64,000 nucleotides of DNA from Candidatus Cloacimonadota bacterium (GTDB lineage: Bacteria > Cloacimonadota > Cloacimonadia > Cloacimonadales > Cloacimonadaceae), in NCBI GenBank assembly GCA_029781115.1, contig JAKOXG010000018.1, positions 62,001-126,000 of the forward strand, in the 5' to 3' direction. Shown here one piece after another: positions 32,885-41,786 of this stretch (within the stretch, counting starts at the first letter, position 1; the number at the start of each line of letters is the position of its first letter). The translations under genes and the position numbers were made by a program. The notes beneath the pieces are model-generated. The model did no database searches, was not told where the DNA came from, and saw only the letters and a program-made list of their open reading frames with translations.

Positions 32885-34723
32885 CTACGGATAAGTAAGC
32901 GTGCAAGGCTGCGAGACTTTGATCCAATAGCCTTTGCCTGGTTCCATGTTGGTGGGATTGGTGCCCAGGTAGCGCACCTCCTGCAGGTATGAGGAGATGG
33001 AAGCCAGAGCAGTGGAGGTGGGTTTGGCCACTTCAGGCAGGTAGGAAACGAGGTTCCAACCAGCTTTGAGGTCGATTGGGGTGGCAGAGGCTTCTACCGG
33101 AGTGCCGCTCACCGTCAGGGTGGTGGGAGCGGACATATTTACCCAGTAGGCACCGCCCGGGGTAAGCTCTTGCAGGGTATTGAAATAGGCAGCCATGGAG
33201 GGCATGTAGCTACGGGATTCATTCTTCACCTGGATGAGCCCGGTCACGCCGGCAAAGACATCCGTCAAAGCGTAAGAATCGGGAACCACATTGAGGCTGA
33301 TCAGGTTCCATCCCTGATTGAGGGTGATGTCCAGGGAGTTGACAACCTCGCCAAAGACCACGGTAACGGGGGTCATCTGGCCTGCATTGACGGTCACCTG
33401 AACATTTTGGGGATCGTAACCCGCCGTGGTGACGGTAAGGGTGTAGGTGCCGGGTTGGAGGTAGCGGTAGAAATCACCGTGGGTGGCGTCGGTTTCGATG
33501 ATGGAGTAGACGTCGTCATGGCCGGCGATGTTGATCTCGGCAGCCAAGGGATTGCCGTATGCGTCCACCACGGTGCCGTGGACACCGTCCAAAGCCAGTT
33601 CCAGATAGCTGAGTATGGCTTCGTAATTGTAGTTCCAGTAGTCGGGCATGGTGGAAGCGGCGGGCATCTTGGTGTTTGAGCATTCGATGGTCACTTCACG
33701 GCCGTTGCGCGTGTAGTTCATCCAGTCTTGGCGTCCACCGGCTATCGAATACCAGTCGGCACCGTTGATGATACCATTGGAGCTGATGTTGGTGAAATAG
33801 CCACTGGGGCCGTTCTCTTGAGCTTTGGAAGCGTAAACCAGGCTGGAGGAGATAAACCAGGCATCGTCCGCATGTCGGGTGCTGGTGAAATCCCAGGGGT
33901 AGTTCACCACTTCCGCGCCACCGTGGAAGTTTGCGCCAAAGACAAAGTTGTGAGCATTGGCAAAGTCCATCATGGCCTGAGTTTCGGGCTGGATGGCACC
34001 ACTGTTCAGGCTGCCATTATAATTGGGATAATTGCGGTTGAGGTCAACTCCGTTGGCATTGTAACGGCGAGCGTTGGAGACGGTATTGTCGCCACCGTAG
34101 TAGGTGCCGTCGGGATTGGTATTGGGAGCGATATAGAGCTCCATGGAGTTGACGATATTGGTGAGGCGGGGATTGCTTCCGTATTGGCTGAGCAGTGTGT
34201 CGATGAGGCGCAGCATCAGGATCCAGCCGGTGGTTTCATCGCCGTGCATGGTGCTGGAGAGCAGCACTTCGGGCTCCTTCTCCTCGCTGGCAACGTTGTC
34301 CGAAATCTTGGCAACCAGGATGGAGCGACCGTTTACGGTGGTGCCCACGTTGATGATCTGGCATAGATGGGGGTAGTTGCTGGCAAAGCTGTTCATCGTA
34401 GCCACATAGGTGCTGTAGGTGGGGTAAGTGTCCCAGCTCTTGGCTGCGTTGACATCGGAACTCATCACCACGGGAAATTCGCTGGAGGGAGCGGGCAAAA
34501 GCTGGGGATTGAATCCCAGTTTGCCAAATTCCGCCCATTCAGAGTCATTGGCGTAGGCATAGACCCAGTTTCCCTTCACGTTGTCGATGGATATGATCCG
34601 GGTGAGGTGTTGCAATTGGGATTGGTCGATGAGCTCGAACCGGAAGTAATACTGGGTCCACTCCCCTGCCAGCAGGGGCAGGGAGAGTAGAACCAGCAGA
34701 ATTGCTATGATTATGTTTTTCAT
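32885..34723 (-). CDS. Secreted M14 zinc carboxypeptidase
   Basis: A 612-residue exported peptidase with signal peptide MKNIIIAILLVLLSLPLLAG. The M14 domain runs from about 90 to 385: STMHGDETTGW (zinc His and Glu, about 154-164), PNTNPDGT, NRNYP, the second metal His in NFHGGAEVVNYPWD, and the catalytic Glu near REVTIECSN. A carboxypeptidase-regulatory-like domain follows (about 390-465, VHGTVVDAYGNPL), then two units with GWNL(I/V)S that resemble the small protein at 10957. There is no PNPF-type sorting domain. It starts 6 bp after the C25 protease and is probably in its operon, so endo- and exopeptidase are made together. Confidence 0.92.
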   Translation of the reverse strand: MKNIIIAILLVLLSLPLLAGEWTQYYFRFELIDQSQLQHLTRIISIDNVKGNWVYAYANDSEWAEFGKLGFNPQLLPAPSSEFPVVMSSDVNAAKSWDTYPTYSTYVATMNSFASNYPHLCQIINVGTTVNGRSILVAKISDNVASEEKEPEVLLSSTMHGDETTGWILMLRLIDTLLSQYGSNPRLTNIVNSMELYIAPNTNPDGTYYGGDNTVSNARRYNANGVDLNRNYPNYNGSLNSGAIQPETQAMMDFANAHNFVFGANFHGGAEVVNYPWDFTSTRHADDAWFISSSLVYASKAQENGPSGYFTNISSNGIINGADWYSIAGGRQDWMNYTRNGREVTIECSNTKMPAASTMPDYWNYNYEAILSYLELALDGVHGTVVDAYGNPLAAEINIAGHDDVYSIIETDATHGDFYRYLQPGTYTLTVTTAGYDPQNVQVTVNAGQMTPVTVVFGEVVNSLDITLNQGWNLISLNVVPDSYALTDVFAGVTGLIQVKNESRSYMPSMAAYFNTLQELTPGGAYWVNMSAPTTLTVSGTPVEASATPIDLKAGWNLVSYLPEVAKPTSTALASISSYLQEVRYLGTNPTNMEPGKGYWIKVSQPCTLTYP

Positions 34724-34729
34724 ACTACT

Positions 34730-37700
34730 TTAGTTTTTGATCGCCTTGATGTAGTAGAAGGCCTTGGGCAGTTCGGTAAGATCGTTGTACTGCAAGGCGT
34801 TGATATTGGAGCCGATCTTTTGGAAGGTTCCATAAGGATCGGTGGCGCGCCAAACTTCGTAGACATCGGCATTCTCCACGGCATTCCAGGTGATGCGGAA
34901 ACCACCGGAAATCTTGGTGATGCCGGTGATCACAGGCGTATTGAGCTCGGTGATCGCAATCACACTGATGGGTGCAGGGCTGGCGGTGCTACCGATTACA
35001 TCATTGTAGGCAAGGGTATAGGTTTGACTGGCGTCGTAGCTCTGGTTGGCGCTGTAGTCAAAGACCTTGAAGCTGACCACTTCGCCGCTGGAAGCCAGGT
35101 TTACCACCAGAGTCACATAGGCATTGCCGCCATTGATCACCACATCGGCCGTGCCGCGACATTCTGTGCCTACAAAGGCACCGACCACGTCGTTGAGTCC
35201 GGCTGCGACTTCATAGATGCTCACGATGCCGTGGATGGTGGCGGAATTGGGGTAGACAACGGGTGTCCAATCAGGGCGGGTCACTTCGTTGACGGTTACC
35301 ACGACGCTGTCGTAGGCGTAGCTGTGGCCGTCATAGACGGAGAAGGTGATGGTTTCGCTGCCAGTCCAGTTTTGGGTGGCGGTGAAGGTCACATTCATGC
35401 CGCTGATGTCCACCAGGATATTGGTGTTGCCGCTGTAGCCCAGGGTGAGTGGATCGAGTTCCGGATCGGAGACGTAGGAGCTGAAATTTACAGTCAGGCT
35501 GCCGTTGCGGTCAAACTCGAAGCTGGCGGGCAGGGCTATCTGAGGCGAGGCGTTGTCCCATACGTCCATGCTGGCGTTGACATTGAGGCTGGGGTTGACG
35601 GGATCGTTGGAATAGATGCTGAGCAGAGCTGCATAGCTGCCCACTGCCATACCCACAGCGGAGAAGTTGGCGGTGATGGTTTGGCTTTCACCTGCGGCAA
35701 TGCTGCCGGAGAGAGGCTGCACGCTCAGCCAGGGAACGGGAGGCAAGTCCTGAGCCAGCGTAATGCTGTCGGAGAGGGTGTGGGGGGCTTCACCGTGAAT
35801 ATCACCGTTGATGGTCCAGGGCAATGAGAGATTGCCACCAAAGCTTGAGCCTATGGTCACATTGACCGTGGCAGAGGCCGATTCGCCTGCCTTGATCATA
35901 CCATAACCGTAGGAGGTCTCACCATGCCAAGTGATGGTCACACCGTTACCACTGTTCATATCCGGAGTCAGGTCACCATTACTGCCGCCTACGAAGTTGG
36001 TAGTGCTATTCACGGTCACGCCGGTGGGGAAAGTAATGATGACATCCTTGAGCCATTCGTAACCGGTGCTACCGTTGGTCACGGTGAAGGTCCAGTCCAC
36101 CGTGGTGCCCGGCAGGTAATCAGCGGTATCCAGGGTTAAGGTGCTGCCTGCGATACTCTTATCTTGACCGGAAGCCAATTGCAGCCCCTTGTTGGCTCTG
36201 GAAGCGAGCTCTTCCATAGTGATATTGAAGCTGAGAGGCTTGCCGCCGCTATTAGTGATGATGAAGCTATCCGTGCCTTGGGTTCCGACCTTCAGGTTGG
36301 CATAGAGCGCGTTGCCGTCGATACTGATGGTAGGTGGGATATAGCCCATACCGCTCACCGCGATATTGACGCTGGTATCATTGTTGGAATTGTTGGCGAT
36401 CACCACGTTGCCGTTGTAGGCAGTCGCGGCGGTGGGCGTGAAAGTGAGGTTGTAGGTCTTGCTGGCGCCTGCGTTCACGCTGAAAGCCAGGCTATTGCGG
36501 CTTTCCTTCGCAAACTGCATGCTTCTGGTGGATCGACCAGCCTCAGCCACAGTGTAACCCGCGGGCGTGGTGATGGTACCGGTGAGAGTTTCGTCGCCGC
36601 CATTCAGGATGGTCAAGGTCTTTACTTCGGTGCTACCTACGGCCACTTCACCATAGTTCAAGGTGTTAGGGCTGACCGCGATCATGGGTCCTCCCGCATT
36701 GGGCTGCAGGATCAGCTTGAGGTTGGGACGAAGGTTCGAGTTATAACCACCGGTAAAGACGCCGGTCTGATCTTCGTTGTCAGCGCGCACATAGCGGTAA
36801 CCATTGCTCACGGACGTATACTGGGTAGTTCCGCTCTTATTGTAGCCACTTGTCGGACTAAAGGCGGTATCCACCACAATGTTGTCTGTGCCGTTCCAGA
36901 GGAAGGGGGTGGAAAGGGTATACATGTTCCAACCGGTGGAGGTAGGTTGGTAGGATGCACTGCTCCAAACCTGGGTGAGGAGCCCTTCAGGGATCCAACT
37001 TGAGGCGTCGGTAGCAGTGGTGTGTCCCATGCGGACCACGAAATTGGGCATGGCATAACCCGGTAAGCCGGTGATGTTGAAACCGATCTGAGTAATATAG
37101 ACAGATCCAACTACACCGGCAGCGTTGAGCTCCGCCTTAGTGTAAACAGATTGTCCGTGCAGGCTCTTGTACCAAACGTTGACGGGACAAGCGATATTGG
37201 TGCCGTTTGAGCCGGTTCCAGTGCCAATGATGACTTCGGATGGCACGATGCCGGTAGGCATGACCTGAACCGTGTTGGAGGGATCTGAATCCCCACCGCT
37301 GTAAATAGCGGTCACGTAATAGGAGTAGGTGGTCTCGTTTACTACGGTATCATCGGTGTGAGTAAGGCCCGTGACCGTGGTCAGCAGGCTGCCATTGCGG
37401 TAGATGCGGTAACCTGTGGGCGTGCCAGTCAGCGGGGCTTGCCAAGTGAGCTCCACATAACCGTTGCCTGGTGTGGCACTCAGGTTTTGGGGTGGATAGA
37501 GCATTCCCACGGCGGGGAATATCTTCAGCTTCAGATTGGGCAGATTGGTGCTGGCAGTCAAAGAAACCGGCTGAGAGTTATCATTGCTGCTCTGCCGGGC
37601 ACGGGCGGGAGAAGCTGTGGTATGGCGCCACGAAGGGTTAGCTGATGTCCACTGCTGGTTGCCCTTGATGGTAAGGATGGAGAGGTTGCTGCCGTCATAG

Positions 37701-40700
37701 GGGAACCGGTTATCCAGATCGACTTCCATCCAGCCGCTGGTGGCATTGTTGGGCCAAGGGCCACTGTAAACCTGCGTATAGCCCTCGGTAGTGTAGTTTC
37801 CGCTCGCCAAGGTGGTTGAACTGGTGTTCTTCATATAGACGGTCACGGCCTCGATGTCAGCCATATCAGAGCCGCCGGATTTGTAGAAAGCCATGGACTT
37901 GATGGAGCCTGCAGTGCCGATCTCAGAAGCCAGATAGATAGCCTCATGGCTGGAATAGTTGTAATAGCGATCCAGGGGGTATCTCTGAGTGGAGGTTCCC
38001 GTGCCAATGATCACTTCCAGCGGTGCTCCCACTTCCACGCCTTCGGTGATGTTGGCACCATATTGGCCGGCAGTCGCGGCGAAAACGAAGTCCACCAGTG
38101 TGCCTTCCGACATGGAAGCGGCGGCTGTAACCGTAAAGCTGAGGTTAGTGCTGCCACCAGCAGCGATGGAGCTGAAATTGGCGGTACCGGAATTGACCGT
38201 GATGCCTGTTGCGGAGCAATTGAGGGTAGCCGTTCCAGAAGTGGAGGCGGCACCACCGTTGTTGGAGAGCGGCATGGTGATGGTCACCGTTTCGCCCGGG
38301 TCAAGCAGGCCGTTGTTGTTGCCGCCGGGATCGGAAATAGTCATGGTTCCGAAGGACAAAGCCGGTGCTTTCAATGTCAGGGTGAAGTTATGAGTCCAAG
38401 GATCTTGGCCGCTCATGGTCATGGTGATAGTGAAGTTGGCCACGGTGCCGTCAGCAACGTTGTTGGTGATGGTGATCGCATAGGCATTGTTCGCAAATAC
38501 GGATGCTCCGGCGGCCAGGCTGCTGATAGTGTGGTTGGCGTCGGTGATGGTGACGCCGGCGGTGGAGCAGCTCAGCACTGCACTCACGTTGGTGGCGTTG
38601 CTACTGCCCACGTTTTTGAAGGTCACATCCAGGTAGCCGCTTTCGTTGTATTCGGGAATGTCGTTGTTGGCATCGTCATAAGCCACTGTTTCCACAGACA
38701 GATAGGGGCCACTGGTGGAAATGACGGGGATGTCTGCGATCTTGGTGATGCGGTTTTGTGCGGTGAGCACCAACTTGGCGGTTCCGGCTGTATTGAAGGG
38801 ATTGATGGTAAGGGTGAGATTGCCGGAGGCGTTGGTGATACCGCTGCCGTAGAGCACTCCATTCATGGAAAGGCCGACGCGGGTGTAAGGAGCGGCTCCG
38901 GTGATGGCATAGCTGGTGTTGCCGATCGCTATCTGGGTGGGATAGGAAGCCGGATTGGCGGTGGGGACACCCATATAGGGCATCAGTGAGGGGTCGCCCA
39001 TGATGTGGTAAACTTCCCAGTAGTAGTTCGAGCGTGAGCTGCCGCTTTGCACCACTGCCATATTGCCCGAGTAGATGGTCTCACCGGTGGTGGTGGCCCA
39101 CTTGTCATAGCTTTCGCCGTGGGTGTGGAACATGGCGTCGTAAGCACCCAACTTGTTGGCATCATAGGCGGGGGCGGAGCCGTTGATGTTGGTTTTGTAA
39201 CCCACCGCCCAATAATAGTCTTCGTTCCAATAGGTGCTGTCTATGCCGCCGATATAGACCACGCCGCCACCGTCTGCCTTGCGGATGACAGCTTCGCCAA
39301 AGCAGGGGCTGGAGATATTAAAGTGGTTGGTGATACAGCAGTTGCCCACCATCACGCCATACTTACCGGAGTTGGTCATGGCATTCACATGGGAGGTATT
39401 GAATTCAGGGTTTGCCCAGGAAGTATCGCTGCCGTGGGCGGTGTAAACGATGTAGCCACGGCCTTCATTGGCGTTGGCTCTGATCTGGGCAGCACTTTGG
39501 CCGGACTCGGGATAGAGATAGTTGTTTGAGGTAATGCCGTGGGATGCGTTGAAATACTGGGTGGTAGCATAGTTGATGGCACCGTTGCCGTGGGTGGAGG
39601 CAAAGTTGCTGTCCACACCGGCGATGAGCACGGTCTTGCCCAGATAGCTGAGGTCTGGCATCAGGGTCTTTTCATAAGTGATGGTTTTATTGATCACGTT
39701 GGCCAGTTCGGTGGTGCTGGAAACCGAGAAGCGGCCGTGATACATCTCCGGCAAGTAGTCGCTGCCGTTGAGGCGCACGTAGGTGAGGTCGGTAACGTAG
39801 CCGGAAGCCTCGGCTGAATTGGTGGTGACAGCGATGCTGCCGGATTCGTCACCGATAATGATCAGATAGGTAGGTGCCGGATTCTGAGCGGTGGCATTGT
39901 TCCACAGGTTTTGCATGTAGTTCTTAATGGCCGTGGTGGTGTTTGCCATGTCACCGCCGCTGCCTACTGATGCCACGCTTACGGCAAAGCCCTGCTGGGT
40001 CTTCCATTCCACGTAATTTTGCAGGCTGGCATTGTTGGTGTAGCCAACCGGGCAGAGGATGACCATCTTGGTGGGATTACGTACCAGCACGGTGCGGGTC
40101 TCTGCTTCCCAGTTGAAGATGATGTTTGCATAAAGCTTTTCAAACTCCCAAGAGGCAGTTTTGGCCAGAAGGTCTGCGGTAGCACCGAGATCCGGATTGA
40201 TGAAGTCTACACGCAGATCCAGGTTTTCCAGCACGCGGATGCTGTTGGTGACGGGATTGTAGCGCACGGGATAAAAGTCGAGGGCGAAGACACGCACACC
40301 GCGCATGATGCCAAGTTCCGAAACTTCCACCCAGTCGCGGGTGTTAAATTCGTTCTTGCGGTAAAGCGCATCATTTATCTCAAAGGGTATGGTGGTAGCA
40401 GATTTGGAGATGGGCGCCTGAGCGGGGATGACGGGATTGCGCAAGGTGGTGGCTTTGCTGTTCATTTCCCGCTCCTGCGGTGAATTGAGGGTGAGACGGA
40501 CTTCTGCGCCCAAAGGCACGGCGATAGTCTTACGCAGCATGGGCAGCTTGGGCTCTCCCACTTCGGTGCTGAAGCCCCAACCTTCGATGGAAAGCTCATC
40601 AAAAGTGCCCTTCCGGGTCTGGACTTCAAGGATGTTCAATTTGCCAACCTGATAGTTGACTTCAAAACCGAGGTCGCTGTTGTTTTTCAGCAGAGCCCGG

Positions 40701-40810
40701 TTTGGGGTATGGTTCAGCTCTACCTGCCTGCTCTGGGCGGACAAGGCAAAAGCTGCGGATAATATCACTGCCAATAGCAGCAATATCTTAGCCTGTGACT
40801 TTAAGCTCAT
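34730..40810 (-). CDS. Secreted gingipain-like C25 cysteine protease, paralog 1 (2026 aa)
   Basis: A 2026-residue protein with signal peptide MSLKSQAKILLLLAVILSAAFALSA. A propeptide region (about 30-245) is followed by the C25 peptidase domain, with catalytic His in YTAHGSDTSW (about 459) and Cys in MVGNCCIT (about 490). Then come Ig/CARDB-like domains, the SPxxxWYKSLHGQSVYTKAELNA unit, ASH-like and DUF11-like domains, a cadherin-like domain, and the final FRITWNAVENADVYEVWRA segment shared with the M6 protease. About the first 900 residues are close to the neighbour at 41787. Gingipain-type enzymes cleave proteins at the cell surface; the cleavage specificity here is unknown. Confidence 0.92.
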   Translation of the reverse strand: MSLKSQAKILLLLAVILSAAFALSAQSRQVELNHTPNRALLKNNSDLGFEVNYQVGKLNILEVQTRKGTFDELSIEGWGFSTEVGEPKLPMLRKTIAVPLGAEVRLTLNSPQEREMNSKATTLRNPVIPAQAPISKSATTIPFEINDALYRKNEFNTRDWVEVSELGIMRGVRVFALDFYPVRYNPVTNSIRVLENLDLRVDFINPDLGATADLLAKTASWEFEKLYANIIFNWEAETRTVLVRNPTKMVILCPVGYTNNASLQNYVEWKTQQGFAVSVASVGSGGDMANTTTAIKNYMQNLWNNATAQNPAPTYLIIIGDESGSIAVTTNSAEASGYVTDLTYVRLNGSDYLPEMYHGRFSVSSTTELANVINKTITYEKTLMPDLSYLGKTVLIAGVDSNFASTHGNGAINYATTQYFNASHGITSNNYLYPESGQSAAQIRANANEGRGYIVYTAHGSDTSWANPEFNTSHVNAMTNSGKYGVMVGNCCITNHFNISSPCFGEAVIRKADGGGVVYIGGIDSTYWNEDYYWAVGYKTNINGSAPAYDANKLGAYDAMFHTHGESYDKWATTTGETIYSGNMAVVQSGSSRSNYYWEVYHIMGDPSLMPYMGVPTANPASYPTQIAIGNTSYAITGAAPYTRVGLSMNGVLYGSGITNASGNLTLTINPFNTAGTAKLVLTAQNRITKIADIPVISTSGPYLSVETVAYDDANNDIPEYNESGYLDVTFKNVGSSNATNVSAVLSCSTAGVTITDANHTISSLAAGASVFANNAYAITITNNVADGTVANFTITMTMSGQDPWTHNFTLTLKAPALSFGTMTISDPGGNNNGLLDPGETVTITMPLSNNGGAASTSGTATLNCSATGITVNSGTANFSSIAAGGSTNLSFTVTAAASMSEGTLVDFVFAATAGQYGANITEGVEVGAPLEVIIGTGTSTQRYPLDRYYNYSSHEAIYLASEIGTAGSIKSMAFYKSGGSDMADIEAVTVYMKNTSSTTLASGNYTTEGYTQVYSGPWPNNATSGWMEVDLDNRFPYDGSNLSILTIKGNQQWTSANPSWRHTTASPARARQSSNDNSQPVSLTASTNLPNLKLKIFPAVGMLYPPQNLSATPGNGYVELTWQAPLTGTPTGYRIYRNGSLLTTVTGLTHTDDTVVNETTYSYYVTAIYSGGDSDPSNTVQVMPTGIVPSEVIIGTGTGSNGTNIACPVNVWYKSLHGQSVYTKAELNAAGVVGSVYITQIGFNITGLPGYAMPNFVVRMGHTTATDASSWIPEGLLTQVWSSASYQPTSTGWNMYTLSTPFLWNGTDNIVVDTAFSPTSGYNKSGTTQYTSVSNGYRYVRADNEDQTGVFTGGYNSNLRPNLKLILQPNAGGPMIAVSPNTLNYGEVAVGSTEVKTLTILNGGDETLTGTITTPAGYTVAEAGRSTRSMQFAKESRNSLAFSVNAGASKTYNLTFTPTAATAYNGNVVIANNSNNDTSVNIAVSGMGYIPPTISIDGNALYANLKVGTQGTDSFIITNSGGKPLSFNITMEELASRANKGLQLASGQDKSIAGSTLTLDTADYLPGTTVDWTFTVTNGSTGYEWLKDVIITFPTGVTVNSTTNFVGGSNGDLTPDMNSGNGVTITWHGETSYGYGMIKAGESASATVNVTIGSSFGGNLSLPWTINGDIHGEAPHTLSDSITLAQDLPPVPWLSVQPLSGSIAAGESQTITANFSAVGMAVGSYAALLSIYSNDPVNPSLNVNASMDVWDNASPQIALPASFEFDRNGSLTVNFSSYVSDPELDPLTLGYSGNTNILVDISGMNVTFTATQNWTGSETITFSVYDGHSYAYDSVVVTVNEVTRPDWTPVVYPNSATIHGIVSIYEVAAGLNDVVGAFVGTECRGTADVVINGGNAYVTLVVNLASSGEVVSFKVFDYSANQSYDASQTYTLAYNDVIGSTASPAPISVIAITELNTPVITGITKISGGFRITWNAVENADVYEVWRATDPYGTFQKIGSNINALQYNDLTELPKAFYYIKAIKN

Positions 40811-41037
40811 AGGTATCTCCTTGTATTAAGTTAAATATCTTCATAGAAATGCATGCTGAATTGCTCATGTGTTTAGAGCTCTTCACGGGCTACAACAATC
40901 GAACTCGACGGTATCTGTCAAGCGAAAAAAACATTTGGTAATGCAAAGCTAATTCAGAAGATAGCACCATTGTTTTGCCAGCCAAAGGCTTCCCGTTCTG
41001 AGGGAAAATGTGGTTCACGGAGCAAGCGGAGCTTGCA
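40811..41037. other. Upstream region of C25 paralog 1
   Basis: It holds an AGGAG-type ribosome binding site just upstream of 40810 (minus strand) and a TTGACA at 40921-40916 followed by a poor -10. The GGTATCTGTCAAG string here is also present upstream of paralog 2 (about 46998-47010), so it is probably an inherited promoter segment. I see no gene. Confidence 0.35.
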
Positions 41038-41782
41038 AGTCGTCAGTCGCCAGTAGTCAGTAGTCAGTCGCTGCGCTGGTTTCAGAGATAAGCGTACTCT
41101 GAGCAAAAGCGAGATCAGTTACAAATAGGGTTTTCCCACGAATTACACGAATTACACGAATTTGGAGGGCATAAAGGGGCGGGTCACGCAGGGCTGGGCG
41201 TGCTTTTTATGAGAAGCGAGATCAAAGACAACAATACGAAAGTCCACGGATGCCTTGTATGGTCGCTTGCCAAAGCGACCCAAAGAAGGTAGCCGGCGGT
41301 TGCCATATCGCCGCCAGCTGGCGCAGCCTGCTTTCCAACACAACCCTACAACAATCCGCATTGCCTCCACTTTCACACCCATCTTTGCCTCTTGCGAAGC
41401 TCTCACAACTCACAACTCACAACTTGCCGGCGCAGTCGCCCCCCTCTTCCTTACTGAGCCTCTCGGTGATTACCCGGAGCCTCTCGGGAAAAACCCGAGT
41501 ATCTCCACGGCATCACCGGGCGGGTAAGTAAGGGACAAGTGGAGCTTGCAAGTCGTCAGTCGCTGCGCTGGTTTCAGAGATAAGCGTGCTCTGAGCAAAA
41601 GCGAGACCAGCTACAGAAAGGGATTTCCCACGAATTACACGAATTAAGGGGGCCAGCTTTTGCCGGCCCCCTTCCTTATATTCTACGGTCGTTTTTACTC
41701 AGAGCACACGCATCTCCGAGACGTGCGTCAGCCCCTAGAACCTAACACCTAACACCTAAAACCTGGCCGACCCCCGTCGGCC
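41038..41782. repeat. Repeat mosaic between the two C25 genes
   Basis: Heptamers of three kinds: AGTCGTC/AGTAGTC at 41038-41070 and about 41550-41567, CACAACT (AGTTGTG reversed) at 41402-41424, and AACACCT at 41732-41764. Hairpin GGTCGCTTGCCAAAGCGACC lies near 41262-41281. There are twin TCTGAGCAAAAGCGAGA-CACGAATTACACGAATT modules near 41097-41160 and 41589-41645, a GGCCGAC/GTCGGCC palindrome at 41766-41782, and the 88-bp element. The right end touches the stop codon of C25 paralog 2. Gene-free. Confidence 0.75.
41448..41535 (+). repeat. 88-bp structured element, copy 3
   Basis: Compared with copy 1 it changes CTCCCGGG to CTCTCGGG, which makes a clean CTCGGG-AAAAA-CCCGAG stem, and TCTCCGGG to TCACCGGG. 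Changes that keep or improve pairing suggest the RNA or single-strand form matters. Outer CCTTACT/AGTAAGG stem intact. Confidence 0.75.
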
Positions 41783-41786
41783 TGTG

